A program made the position numbers and the translations under genes. Shown piece by piece: positions 5,780-15,051 of a stretch of DNA of 64,000 bases. Positions within the stretch are counted from its first letter, which is position 1. Each line of letters opens with the position of its first letter. The notes beneath the pieces were generated by a model. The model was not told the origin of the DNA, did no database searches, and was given only the letters and a program-made list of their open reading frames with translations. Origin of the DNA: Cohnella phaseoli (GTDB taxonomy: Bacteria > Bacillota > Bacilli > Paenibacillales > Paenibacillaceae). The DNA lies in the NCBI RefSeq assembly GCF_003386235.1, contig NZ_QRDZ01000010.1, forward strand, positions 62,001 through 126,000, given 5' to 3'.

Positions 5780-8701
5780 ATGGCGAGGCTTATGCGATTC
5801 GGTTTGTTAAGTGCGTTGGCTTTTTGTGCCCTTTTTTGGGCCGGGCTTCATGCTCATGCGGCTGTCAGCGGCGATTTTGAATATATGGATAATCCGGACG
5901 GCACGGTAACGATTACCTATTATCATGACCCGGTTAAATATGATAATCATTTGGTAGTTCCAGCGCGGCTGGACGGTAAAACTGTAACCGCTATTGGAGA
6001 TCAAGCTTTTCGTTACGCTTTTATTTTTGGAGTAACGCTTCCGGACACGATCAAGAGTATTGGAAAGGAAGCATTTGAACTGACTCGCGTTCTTAAAAAT
6101 GTAAAATTGCCAAGCGGATTAGTTTCAATAGGCGACCATGCTTTTAATTACAACCAGATCGAACAGATTACTCTGCCTGACAGCCTGGAACATATAGGTT
6201 TCTCGGCATTCAGCTACAATAAACTAAAAAGTGTGTCATTCCCAAGCGGGCTTAAAAGTATGGATTGGTTTGCCTTCTGGCATAACGAAATTACTTCGGT
6301 GTCCTTTCCGGAAAATATGACTAAAATCCCTAAACATACTTTTGTTGAGAATAAAATCACTTCGATCACGATTCCGAAACATATAACCGAAATAGAGTCT
6401 CACGCATTTTCGGGGAATCCGCTAACAGAGGTAACGATTCTTTCGGCTGCAACCCAGCTGAGTCGAGATTCTATTTTAGAGGTTGGATCCCCATTCACGG
6501 TTTATGGGCACAGCGAGTCGCCGGCGCAAAAATTTGCTTTTACCAATAGTTATCTTTTTGAGCCATTTAAGATGAAGGTAACTTACGATGGAAATGGCTC
6601 AGCCGGGGGGAGCGTTCCCGTTGACGATAAATCGTATGTAAGATGGGAACAAGCAACGGTGTTAGGGAATACAGGATGGCTGGAACGGCCAGGGTATCGT
6701 TTTGACGGATGGAATACCGCTCCCGATGGCAGCGGCGAAGATTACGCCGTTCATAGTAAAGTCAGAATCGAAGAAGATGATGTTATCTTATATGCCAAAT
6801 GGGGGGCGGCGGCGGATGCCCAAGCTCCCGTCATTACCGATACGATTACCGCAGAGAATACCCAGAGTACGAGCGGGTTGGTCATCATGCCGAATCCGGC
6901 GGAGTTCGACTCTGTGACGTATTATAAAATTAGCGCGATTGTTGGCGGAACGCTATACAAGTCTGACAGTACGACACCGATCTCGGATGGAGAATTTATA
7001 ACGGTTGCAGAAGGCGCTGCGGGTCTGAAATTTACGCCTGATGCGGATGCGAACAGTGTGGCCGGCGATGTATTCTCGTTCCAGGCGCAAGCCGCTTACG
7101 ATTCTAACGGAACGGGGTTAAGTCCGGCTTCCGAAGCTTCAATTACGGTCAGCGAGGTGAATCAAGCGCCTCTGGCGCCTGATATTCGCTTGCCGGCCAA
7201 GGCTATGAACGGGACGAAGCGCATTTCGTTTGCTGAAATTCTAAAGAACGTATCACCGGGTCCGGCGAATGAAAGCGATCAGGCGCTTACCGTCACAGCA
7301 GTAGATAACGCGGTTGGCGGCACGGTAGAAATACAAGGAACGGATATTCTTTTTACACTGAACAACAATTATGAAGGTATAGCAAGCTTCCGGTATACGG
7401 TCGCCGACAATGGCACAACCAACGGAATGGACGATTTCAAGACGGCGAGCGCGATCGTCAGCTTCGAGGTTGAAGAGGGGGTAGACGATACAAAACCTGA
7501 TCTTACTTTGAAAGGAGACAATCCGCTGTATCTTCTGCTCGGAGAGCCCTATCATGAGCCGGGATATACGGCATATGACAATGAGGTTGAAGATGTAACG
7601 GCTCTTGTAACCGTTACAGGTTCCGTTTATACGCAGACGCTGGGCAGCTATGAGCTTACGTATCGAGTTGCGGATTTAAGCGGTAACGAAGCGGAAGCCA
7701 TTCGGACGGTGCGCGTGGTTTCGAACGACTTGGCGGATTTGTCTGTTGATGTTAGCGGGTTGCAGCCTGTATTTGATCCGGCAATCGAATTATATTCGAT
7801 GCAAGTTCCTCATGCTGCGAGTGTGCTTCATGTTACAGCTTCTCTATTGGATCTATCGGCAACGCTGACGATAGACGGAGAAGCGAAGGGGCATCGGGAA
7901 GCCAAATCCGTGAGCTTGAGGGAAGGAAGGAACAGCATTACGATCGTGGTGGCGGCACAGGGAGGAGCAACGAAGACGTATACGATCAACGTTGTCCGTG
8001 TCGGCGCTCCCTCCCAAGGCGGCGATTCAGGCGGAGGCGTGCCTCCCGTGCCCGACAATACTGACATAGAGAAACCGCAAGAACCACAAAAGCCGCAGGA
8101 ACCACAAAAGCCGCAACAGCCGCAACAGCCGCAACAGCCCCAAGATTCGGCGCCCTCATTTACGGACATCGCCGGGCATTGGGCGGAAGACACGATCAAG
8201 CTCGCTGCGGCGAAGGACATCGTCAGCGGCTATCCTAACGGTCTGTTCAAGCCGAACAGCCCGATTACACGGGCAGAGTTCACCGTAATGCTGACAGGCG
8301 CTTTGCACCTGGAAGGATCGCGTACCGCACTCGCCTTCGCGGATCAAGAACGGATCGGCGAATGGGCGAAGCATGCTGTCGCCAAGGCCATGCAGGCAGG
8401 CATCGTTCATGGATATCACGATGGCAGTTTCCGGCCCAATGCGCAGATCACCCGGGCGGAGATGGCTTCGATGATCGCGCGGGCGCTTGGACTAAAGCTT
8501 GCCGCCGATGGGACCACCGGTTTCGCTGACGATGATGCGATACCCGGATGGGCGAAGAGCGCAGTCGATGCGATTCGCAAGCTTGGCCTTGTCGCTGGTC
8601 GTGGAGGCAATCAGTTCGTTCCGAACGAAACGGCAAGCAGAGCGGAAGCTGTCGTTATGCTAGTCAGAATGTTGGAGCTTCAAGATAAGATGACTATTTA
8701 A
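5780..8701 (+). CDS. SLH-anchored surface protein with BspA leucine-rich repeats
   Basis: A 973-residue exported protein. Order: signal peptide (1 to about 28, ending AHA/AVSG); BspA-type LRR_5 repeats (about 55-255; IGDQAF, IGKEAF, IGDHAF, IGFSAF units); one InlB/Listeria-Bacteroides repeat (about 267-342, GYRFDGWNT to LYAKW); two cadherin/tandem-95-like beta domains (about 345-565); a DUF5011/HYR-like beta domain (about 567-650, YHEPGYTAYDNE); a cadherin-like beta-sandwich (about 655-745); a proline-rich PQEPQKP linker (about 758-790); three SLH domains (about 793-973, ITRAEF and TRAEM signatures). SLH domains bind pyruvylated secondary cell-wall polymer, so the LRR/InlB part should face outward as an adhesin. 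It is a single-gene unit with a terminator right after it. Confidence 0.9.
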   Translation: MARLMRFGLLSALAFCALFWAGLHAHAAVSGDFEYMDNPDGTVTITYYHDPVKYDNHLVVPARLDGKTVTAIGDQAFRYAFIFGVTLPDTIKSIGKEAFELTRVLKNVKLPSGLVSIGDHAFNYNQIEQITLPDSLEHIGFSAFSYNKLKSVSFPSGLKSMDWFAFWHNEITSVSFPENMTKIPKHTFVENKITSITIPKHITEIESHAFSGNPLTEVTILSAATQLSRDSILEVGSPFTVYGHSESPAQKFAFTNSYLFEPFKMKVTYDGNGSAGGSVPVDDKSYVRWEQATVLGNTGWLERPGYRFDGWNTAPDGSGEDYAVHSKVRIEEDDVILYAKWGAAADAQAPVITDTITAENTQSTSGLVIMPNPAEFDSVTYYKISAIVGGTLYKSDSTTPISDGEFITVAEGAAGLKFTPDADANSVAGDVFSFQAQAAYDSNGTGLSPASEASITVSEVNQAPLAPDIRLPAKAMNGTKRISFAEILKNVSPGPANESDQALTVTAVDNAVGGTVEIQGTDILFTLNNNYEGIASFRYTVADNGTTNGMDDFKTASAIVSFEVEEGVDDTKPDLTLKGDNPLYLLLGEPYHEPGYTAYDNEVEDVTALVTVTGSVYTQTLGSYELTYRVADLSGNEAEAIRTVRVVSNDLADLSVDVSGLQPVFDPAIELYSMQVPHAASVLHVTASLLDLSATLTIDGEAKGHREAKSVSLREGRNSITIVVAAQGGATKTYTINVVRVGAPSQGGDSGGGVPPVPDNTDIEKPQEPQKPQEPQKPQQPQQPQQPQDSAPSFTDIAGHWAEDTIKLAAAKDIVSGYPNGLFKPNSPITRAEFTVMLTGALHLEGSRTALAFADQERIGEWAKHAVAKAMQAGIVHGYHDGSFRPNAQITRAEMASMIARALGLKLAADGTTGFADDDAIPGWAKSAVDAIRKLGLVAGRGGNQFVPNETASRAEAVVMLVRMLELQDKMTI

Positions 8702-8708
8702 ACCAATC

Positions 8709-8734
8709 AGAAGGACGCCGTCAGGCGTCCTTCT
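8709..8734. terminator. bidirectional terminator between convergent genes
   Basis: Perfect 11-bp stem AGAAGGACGCC / GGCGTCCTTCT with a 4-base loop, lying in the 35 bases between two convergent stop codons. Confidence 0.7.
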
Positions 8735-8736
8735 GC

Positions 8737-9780
8737 CTAGTTACTGACTTTGTTCTTCTGCAGCAGCTCATCGTTTTTTTCTGCGAAACGGTCATTGTGA
8801 GAAGAAACGCCCGCCATTTTTGATACTGTAGGATCGATATAGAGTTTGGCGCTATTTACAGCGAGGACGGCATCATTAAATGCGCCTGCAATAAGTCTTA
8901 CTTTCCCTTCATTCGTTATAATATCGCCTGCGCCAAATATGCCTGGCATACTCGTGCACATTTTTGGCGTAACGGAAATGCCCCATTCTTCCGAGGCTAA
9001 GCCCCAATCCAAAATTGCGCCGCCAAAGTGTCGATCAAACCCATGATTGACGAGCACTTCGTCTACTTCAATTTCTGTCGTATCCTTGGAATCAACACGC
9101 TGTAATGTGACATGTTCGATTTTATGGCTATTGCTATTGCCATGTAAACGAGAAACTGTATAAGGAACAAAGGTTGTGGCGAGAGATTTCATACGCGTTA
9201 CAGACGATTCAAAAGCACTAAAGTCATCTCGTCTATGAACGACATACACTTTTTTGGCGATTGGAGCCATTTCAATGGCCCAATCTACAGCGGAATCGCC
9301 CCCACCAGAAATGAGTACCCGTTTATCTTTAAACTTGTTTATGTTCGTTACTGTGTAGTGAAGGTTGGTTAGTTCATATCGGTCGGCCCCTTCGACCGTT
9401 AATTTCTGAATCCGCGTAATACCGCGTCCTGTAGCTAAAATAATCGTTTTCGTATAATGCTTCTCGCCTGTTTTGGCTGTTAACATAAAAATGCCGTCGG
9501 CGCGTTTGTCCATGCCAACAATTTCTTGACCGAATACGATTGTCGGCATAAATGTGGTTGCTTGATTGATTAAGGAATGAATAATATCTTCACAGCGAAC
9601 AGGCTCAATTCCACCGACATCCCATACTAACTTTTCAGGGTATGTACGCATAAACCCGCCTAATTCCTGTTTCGCTTCGATTATTTTTGTTTTCATTTCA
9701 CGCATGCCGCTATAGAAAGCAGCATACATCCCTGCAGGACCGCCGCCGATAATAATGACATCATAAATGTCTTGTTTCAT
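8737..9780 (-). CDS. ferredoxin/flavodoxin-NADP reductase-like flavoprotein (thioredoxin-reductase fold)
   Basis: A 347-residue protein with the two-dinucleotide layout of YumC/YcgT-type reductases: FAD site VIIIGGGPAGMYAAFYSG (about 9-26), NADPH site VLISGGGDSAVDWAIEM (about 160-175), and a C-terminal FAD segment GIFGAGDI. The CxxC redox pair of thioredoxin reductase is absent, which supports ferredoxin-NADP reductase type. The start ATG abuts the stop of the siderophore-binding gene, so both are one transcript under the Fur box. It probably supplies electrons to reduce ferric siderophore in the cytoplasm (inference from context). Base composition is more AT-rich than the flanking loci. Confidence 0.82.
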   Translation of the reverse strand: MKQDIYDVIIIGGGPAGMYAAFYSGMREMKTKIIEAKQELGGFMRTYPEKLVWDVGGIEPVRCEDIIHSLINQATTFMPTIVFGQEIVGMDKRADGIFMLTAKTGEKHYTKTIILATGRGITRIQKLTVEGADRYELTNLHYTVTNINKFKDKRVLISGGGDSAVDWAIEMAPIAKKVYVVHRRDDFSAFESSVTRMKSLATTFVPYTVSRLHGNSNSHKIEHVTLQRVDSKDTTEIEVDEVLVNHGFDRHFGGAILDWGLASEEWGISVTPKMCTSMPGIFGAGDIITNEGKVRLIAGAFNDAVLAVNSAKLYIDPTVSKMAGVSSHNDRFAEKNDELLQKNKVSN

Positions 9781-10758
9781 TTAGCGCACCAGCTTTTCCA
9801 CTAGGTAATCAAGGAAGAGGGGAGACCCAACTAAACCTTCACCTACAACGTAATCTGCTGTTTTTAACGGGTAAACATGTCCTGCTTTCACAGCGGCCAT
9901 TGTTTTCCACATCGGGCTATTCTCTAAATCCTTCATGGATTGTTCGCTGCTATAATTTTGCATTTGACGTTGCTCGACAAAAATATGGTCTGCGTCAATG
10001 CCAGGCAATACTTCCAAGGAAATAGGCGTGAACCAAGTATCGCTATCTTTCAACATCGTTGGAATATTTAATCCAAGCTGTGTGTATAGCATGTCACTGC
10101 CAGGGCTGCCCTTTTCAGTGCCCAGCACACGATATTGCTTCTGTTCTACACGTAATACGAGAATTTTTTCGTCGCCAATAGCATTGTGCAGTTTTTCTTT
10201 GGTGTCTTCTATTTTTTCTCTATACTTCGCGAGAGCAAGCTCAGCTTCTTTTTCTTTATTGAACAGTTCGCCAAGAGTAAGCACAATTTCATCTGTTGAA
10301 AGGCCAGCCTCAACGGCAACAGTAGGGGCGATTTTACTTAAAGCCTCATATTTAACGGCATCAATAGCCCCACTTTCAGCAACAATTAGATCGGGTGCCG
10401 CCTCCAGAATCACTTCCAGATTTTCTGCATATTGCTGTGTTGGAATCATTTTGACATTGTGCTCATTAAATAATTTCGGGCGATATTCCGGTTCGATTTC
10501 TTTTACAATTGTGACCATGTTAGGTGTTACGCCGATTTGAATTAAGTTTTCAGCATAACTAGAACTAAGGACTAGCAGATTCTTGGGTTGGGTAGGGATG
10601 GTTACCTCGCCAAAGACATCTTTTACAACACGTGTTGCAGGCTCAGTTTCGTTCCCGTTAACTTTTGCTTCACTTCCGTTATCTTTACTAGCGGTTGAGC
10701 AAGCAGCTAAAGTTAAAACGAACAGTAGAAGAAGTGTATACTGCACGGTTTTTCTCAC
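9781..10758 (-). CDS. iron-siderophore ABC transporter substrate-binding lipoprotein
   Basis: A 325-residue FhuD/FepB-type binding protein. The signal peptide ends in the lipobox TLAAC (Cys about 20), then a Ser/Asn/Glu-rich tether and two lobes: KNLLVLSSSYAENLIQIGV and APDLIVAESGA in the first lobe, a long connecting helix, and DADHIFVEQRQ, PMWKTMAAVKAGHVYPL in the second. It should capture a ferric siderophore at the outer membrane face. No permease or ATPase gene lies in the window, so it must use a transporter encoded elsewhere. The Fur box is 23 bases upstream of the start. Its C-terminal half resembles the binding-protein domain fused to the neighbouring AraC regulator. Confidence 0.88.
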   Translation of the reverse strand: MRKTVQYTLLLLFVLTLAACSTASKDNGSEAKVNGNETEPATRVVKDVFGEVTIPTQPKNLLVLSSSYAENLIQIGVTPNMVTIVKEIEPEYRPKLFNEHNVKMIPTQQYAENLEVILEAAPDLIVAESGAIDAVKYEALSKIAPTVAVEAGLSTDEIVLTLGELFNKEKEAELALAKYREKIEDTKEKLHNAIGDEKILVLRVEQKQYRVLGTEKGSPGSDMLYTQLGLNIPTMLKDSDTWFTPISLEVLPGIDADHIFVEQRQMQNYSSEQSMKDLENSPMWKTMAAVKAGHVYPLKTADYVVGEGLVGSPLFLDYLVEKLVR

Positions 10759-10780
10759 TAAATTACGCCCTCTTTTCTTT

Positions 10781-10799
10781 GATAATGATTATCACTATC
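10781..10799 (-). promoter_or_regulatory. Fur box
   Basis: GATAATGATTATCACTATC matches the classical 19-bp Fur box at 18 of 19 positions. It lies just upstream of the siderophore-binding lipoprotein, predicting iron repression of 10758-8737. Confidence 0.85.
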
Positions 10800-10856
10800 A
10801 AATTATAGCGAATAATGAGTCAACCTAATATAGCGTAAAGCGTCTTAAAAATTGGA

Positions 10857-12461
10857 TTATTGTGTTGTTGAATAAGCGCCTCCCAAAATAGATTGTTCAA
10901 TCTGCCGCATTATTTCCCTTTTACCAAACACACTGCAATTGTTAATCCATAAGCCTGTGTCAACATAAAATACATGTTTGTTTTTTACCGCATCCAAATT
11001 GGCCCATTGCTTACTTTGTTGGAGTGTTGATAGGCTGAGGTCTGCATTGTAATAGTCCATTACACGTTTCTCAATAAACAAATACGCAGGATTCGCTTCC
11101 TCTAATTGTTGTAAAGAGCACGAGTTGAAACTTTTTTCGTTTGTGCGAAGCTTTGCGGGCATTTGCAAACCGATTTCCTTATATAGAAGTATAGCTGTGT
11201 CGCAGGAGGATTCGCCTACATAACGATAGCCCAGCTCTTCTACACGGAGGTAAAGCACGGTAGAGTTACTCGAGATGTGATTTTGTATTTTGTTTTTTAG
11301 AAGATCTACCTGAGCAGTAAGCTCGTCAATCATTTGCGTAGCCTGACCTGCTTTGTTGAACAATTCGCCGAAATAGCAAATAAGTGAATTAAGATCGTGC
11401 GGCAGCCCTGTTAGGACGGGTGCAGCGGAGCGAAAATGTTGTTTCGTATCTTCGGTTAAGTTGGCGCTGATAATTAAATCGGGTTGTTGTTGTACAACGA
11501 TGTCTTGCGGAATGACATATTGAGGTGTATCTAATAGGGTCACACCCCATTGATGAAACATGCCTTTTTGATAGCGGGGGGTTAAGGAATTAGTAACGAC
11601 AACACAATGGGGGATGACGCCGAATGCAATTGCAATTTCTGCGTGTGCAGACGAGAGAAAGCAAATTCGGTATTGTGCAACCGTTTTTTTGAATTTCCTA
11701 GGCGAGTGGCCGACAATTCGTGTAAACTGTCGACTAAAATATTGAACATCGTCAAAACCCGCTTTTTTTGCAATATTTTTAGATAAGTCATCTGTGAGGA
11801 GCAGCATTTCCTGAGCACGGAAAATACGATAATGAATTAAATACTCTATCGGCGTTTTACGATAGATATCAATGAATTTTCTTGAATAATACGATGGGCT
11901 GTACCCGGCGATCGCCGCTAACTCGTTTCTTGTCATCATTTGATTATATTTTTGTTGCATATACGTTACTGTGCGCTCAATTCTTTGTTCAAGCGTGTAT
12001 TCATCGGTTTGTTGTTCTGGATCTAATTCTTTTAATAAATGGTATAAAACATATTGCTTAATGGTTGTATTGAGATGATCCGTCGTTTCAGCGAGCGATA
12101 TTCGAATATCTGCTACGACCGTTTCAGGCACTCTTTGAACATAATAGCCCGTCGTCGTATTTACATCCCAATCGCAGAGCGATTTCATTTTCATGTCATA
12201 CGTATTGAAGCTAATGATATAGCCCGAAAAATCAAGGTGATTGGTTTTTGTCAGTTGGATGACGGAACCACTTGCAATAGCAATTAAATGACCAAATATA
12301 ATATGCTCTTCATGCCCATTTATCGATAGCGTTGCTTGGCCATCCGTAACCAAAAAGAGAGAAGCTTGGTCAAGGTGCATACTCGATTGTTTAGATAACG
12401 ATTTGGCTAAATCTTTTATTTCCGTGCAATGTGCAAGCCAATCGGGATTAGAATCAAGCAT
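10857..12461 (-). CDS. AraC-family regulator with fused siderophore-binding-protein domain (Btr/YbbB-like)
   Basis: A 534-residue cytoplasmic regulator. An N-terminal cupin-like arm (about 1-150) is followed by two AraC HTH motifs (about 165-265; LAAIAGYSPSYYSRKF and IAKKAGFDDVQYFSRQF, ending GHSPRKF). The rest (about 270-534) is a FeuA/FhuD-like binding lobe pair without a signal peptide: PDLIISANL, LYLRVEELGYRYVGE, NPAYLFIEKRVMDYYN. Known B. subtilis Btr uses this arrangement to sense a siderophore in the cytosol and activate its uptake genes. Here it lies next to a siderophore-binding lipoprotein and reductase, which it most likely activates. It shares their orientation but is separated by the Fur-controlled promoter region. 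Start ATG at 12461 follows GGGGGAG. Confidence 0.88.
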   Translation of the reverse strand: MLDSNPDWLAHCTEIKDLAKSLSKQSSMHLDQASLFLVTDGQATLSINGHEEHIIFGHLIAIASGSVIQLTKTNHLDFSGYIISFNTYDMKMKSLCDWDVNTTTGYYVQRVPETVVADIRISLAETTDHLNTTIKQYVLYHLLKELDPEQQTDEYTLEQRIERTVTYMQQKYNQMMTRNELAAIAGYSPSYYSRKFIDIYRKTPIEYLIHYRIFRAQEMLLLTDDLSKNIAKKAGFDDVQYFSRQFTRIVGHSPRKFKKTVAQYRICFLSSAHAEIAIAFGVIPHCVVVTNSLTPRYQKGMFHQWGVTLLDTPQYVIPQDIVVQQQPDLIISANLTEDTKQHFRSAAPVLTGLPHDLNSLICYFGELFNKAGQATQMIDELTAQVDLLKNKIQNHISSNSTVLYLRVEELGYRYVGESSCDTAILLYKEIGLQMPAKLRTNEKSFNSCSLQQLEEANPAYLFIEKRVMDYYNADLSLSTLQQSKQWANLDAVKNKHVFYVDTGLWINNCSVFGKREIMRQIEQSILGGAYSTTQ

Positions 12462-12733
12462 TATTTGCTCCCCCTATTTTTTGGGTGTGCCGGTCAGAAA
12501 TAAATAAGAGCGAGACGTGGGCCGGTAAATCCCCCTGTCCCGCTAAGCAGGTAATCGCATAATTTTGTAATCATACAGCAGCTGTCAAGAGAGCGATAGT
12601 CGATGAAGGGCACGGTTTTTGGCCATCTCTAAATAGTATCGTCAATAACTCATAAAAACGTTAAGATGAATCTCTTTGGCGAGACTTGGCCGGCGTCTTC
12701 TGGAGCTGGTGACATTAGGTTTGCAAACATGTT
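12462..12733. repeat. intergenic stretch with dispersed repeat copy A (12623-12665)
   Basis: No gene is seen in these 272 bases. They hold the upstream region of the AraC gene (minus strand) and a 43-base block at 12623-12665 that matches 31152-31194 at 38 of 43 positions. Read on the minus strand, the block runs CTTAACGTTTTTATGAG... with a TACTAT -10-like hexamer, so it may be a promoter module. Confidence 0.55.
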
Positions 12734-14956
12734 CTATCCGCAATCAGAGACATCCGATTGCGAGAATGGCAGCTGCTGCGGCGAATAGGATTGGAGAATC
12801 GCCTCGTCCGTCATTTGGAAAACGATTTTAGCGCCTTCCGTTAATTGAGCATGAGTAAAGAACAACTTCTCATGCGTTTCACCGTTAAGGGCAACCGATT
12901 TTACATACTTATGATCAGAGCTGTTGTTTACGGACTGTATGTCCAGCCTACGTCCATTCTGGAGCTTGACGCTCATGCTGCCGAAGAGCGGGCTTCCGAG
13001 CGTATACTCAGGCACGCCGGGGCAGAGCGGATACATGCCCATCGCTCCAAAAATATACCAGGCGGACAGGCTTCCGTTATCCTCGTCTCCGGGAAGTCCG
13101 TTCGGTTCCGCGCTGAAATGCTCCTCCATCGTCTTTCTTGCCCAATATTGCGTGCGCGAGGGAGCCCCAAGCGCCGTAAACAAGTAGGGGAAATGGAAGC
13201 TGGGCTGGTTGCTGATGGCGAACTGCCCCAGATCGGCCGCGGCCATCTCCGACATCTCGTGAATTTCCATTCCATATGAACCTACATTAAAATGCGGTTT
13301 CGCCGCGAACAGCTCGTCGAGCTTGCGAACCATCTGCTCAGAGCCTCCGAGCAGTTCCGCATAGCCGCGAATATCGTGCTGAACAGCCCAACTGCACTGC
13401 CAGGCCCCGCCTTCGCAATAAGGGCCGCCCCAATCCAGCGGATTGAAGTCCGGTCTCCATGCTCCGCTTTCTTGCCGCCCGTGCATGAAACCAACCTCGG
13501 CGTCGAACAGCAGGCGATAGTTGCGGGCGCGTTCCGACAGGGCAAGCTGCGACTCGCCGTCTCCCAGCGCCCGGGCAATGACGGATAGGCAGAAATCTCC
13601 ATAGGCGTAGTCAAGCGAGTGGCTTACGCTATGGTGGACAAGCTCGTCCGGCAAGTAGCCCAGTCGAATATAATGATCAAGACCTTCCCGTCCGACCATG
13701 TCGCGATCAGGCGGCAGGGTGGCATGCTTCAGCAGTCCCTGGTATGCGGTTTGAGCGTCGAAGCCGTCGATTTCCTTGGCAATGGCGTCCGCGAATACAG
13801 CGTCAATGAGCGTTCCCGGCATAGCGCCGCGTTCTCCCGGCGACACCCACTTGGGCATCCAGCCGCTTTCTTTGTAGGCGAGCACCCAGGATTGCAGCAT
13901 CTCGCCCAGCTCGCGGGGACAGAGCAGACTGAACAGGGGGACTGTCGTCCGGTACACATCCCAAAAACCGACGTCCGAATACATCGGCCCCTCGCAAAGC
14001 TTGCCGTTGAATGGGCTATAGTGAACGGTCCTGCCTGAGGCGTCCAACTCGTACGATTTCCGGGGAAACAGAAATGTCCGGTACAGACACGTATAAAATG
14101 TGCGCAGCTGATCCACGGCTTCATCGCTCTTTATTTCGATTGTGCCAAGCCGCTCCTCCCATTCAGCGGCGGCCTGACTGCGCAGCTCGTCAAAATCGGC
14201 GTCCCCAAGCTCGCGTTCCATGTTCAGCGCCGCCTGCTCGAGGCTAATGAACGACAGGCCAATCTTTGCCTGAGTCGTTCCATCGGTCGGCAGCTTCAAG
14301 CCGACGCTAGCGCTAAGCTGCTCGCCCGTATGGCTGAGCGCACCGACCGGCGCGAACTCGGCGTTGTAGATGTCGCACGCCGTTTCGTCCAGTTCGCAAT
14401 CGAACGCAATTACGAAATACAAGGCGAAGTTGTCGGGGGTTCCGCCTCTGCTCGCTCGCGTGAAGCCGGATAAGGTTCGAGCGGCGTAGTCGAACTGAAA
14501 GCTTGATTCGCCTTCGTAGGTCGCCAGCAGCAGTCTGGCATTTCGCGAATCTTCATACGCGAGCCTGATCGCGGCGCTCCGTTCTGCGGGTGTAAGTTCC
14601 AGCGAGGCCCGATAGCGGGAGAAGCGCACCGACAAGTAATCCGGCCGCAGTGTCGATTTCTCCGGCTCATAAGAGCTGGGGCGAAGCTCCGGCGCCAGGC
14701 AGGACGGTCCGGTTTGCGGCAGCAGCAGCAGCTGGCCGTAATCGCCGATCCAAGGACTCGGCTGACGGGTCAGTCGAACCCCGTTCAAGCGGCGGTCTGA
14801 CGGATGAAAAAACCAGCCATCCTTCACTTCCCTTGTCTGCAGACTCCAGGAAGCCATGCCGAACGGACGGGAAACAAGCGGCAGCGTGTTGCCGTATGAA
14901 TATTCATATACGGAAGCGGTTCCTTGCAGCGGATTGACATAGGACAATCGTTCCAT
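12734..14956 (-). CDS. GH92 family alpha-mannosidase
   Basis: A 740-residue glycosidase of the GH92 layout: N-terminal beta-sandwich (about 1-235) and C-terminal (alpha/alpha)6 barrel (about 270-740). Landmarks are WDVYRTTVPLFSLLCP, PKWVSPGERGAMPGTLIDAV, GGPYCEGGAWQCSWAVQHD, which should carry the general-acid Glu, and GLPGDEDNGSLSAWYIFGAMGMYP, the Ca-site/catalytic-base signature (usually GNEDxGxMSAW; Asn is Asp here). GH92 enzymes are Ca2+-dependent exo-alpha-mannosidases. There is no signal peptide, so it acts on imported oligosaccharides. It is divergent from the AraC gene at about 15052, its likely regulator. Confidence 0.92.
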   Translation of the reverse strand: MERLSYVNPLQGTASVYEYSYGNTLPLVSRPFGMASWSLQTREVKDGWFFHPSDRRLNGVRLTRQPSPWIGDYGQLLLLPQTGPSCLAPELRPSSYEPEKSTLRPDYLSVRFSRYRASLELTPAERSAAIRLAYEDSRNARLLLATYEGESSFQFDYAARTLSGFTRASRGGTPDNFALYFVIAFDCELDETACDIYNAEFAPVGALSHTGEQLSASVGLKLPTDGTTQAKIGLSFISLEQAALNMERELGDADFDELRSQAAAEWEERLGTIEIKSDEAVDQLRTFYTCLYRTFLFPRKSYELDASGRTVHYSPFNGKLCEGPMYSDVGFWDVYRTTVPLFSLLCPRELGEMLQSWVLAYKESGWMPKWVSPGERGAMPGTLIDAVFADAIAKEIDGFDAQTAYQGLLKHATLPPDRDMVGREGLDHYIRLGYLPDELVHHSVSHSLDYAYGDFCLSVIARALGDGESQLALSERARNYRLLFDAEVGFMHGRQESGAWRPDFNPLDWGGPYCEGGAWQCSWAVQHDIRGYAELLGGSEQMVRKLDELFAAKPHFNVGSYGMEIHEMSEMAAADLGQFAISNQPSFHFPYLFTALGAPSRTQYWARKTMEEHFSAEPNGLPGDEDNGSLSAWYIFGAMGMYPLCPGVPEYTLGSPLFGSMSVKLQNGRRLDIQSVNNSSDHKYVKSVALNGETHEKLFFTHAQLTEGAKIVFQMTDEAILQSYSPQQLPFSQSDVSDCG

Positions 14957-15051
14957 CTTTCGCGCACCTCTTTTTCAATTTGAATATTCCCCATTGTAGG
15001 TGCTTGTTTTTTGAAATACGTGTTAAAATTAAACAAAACCTCTCATTTTTT

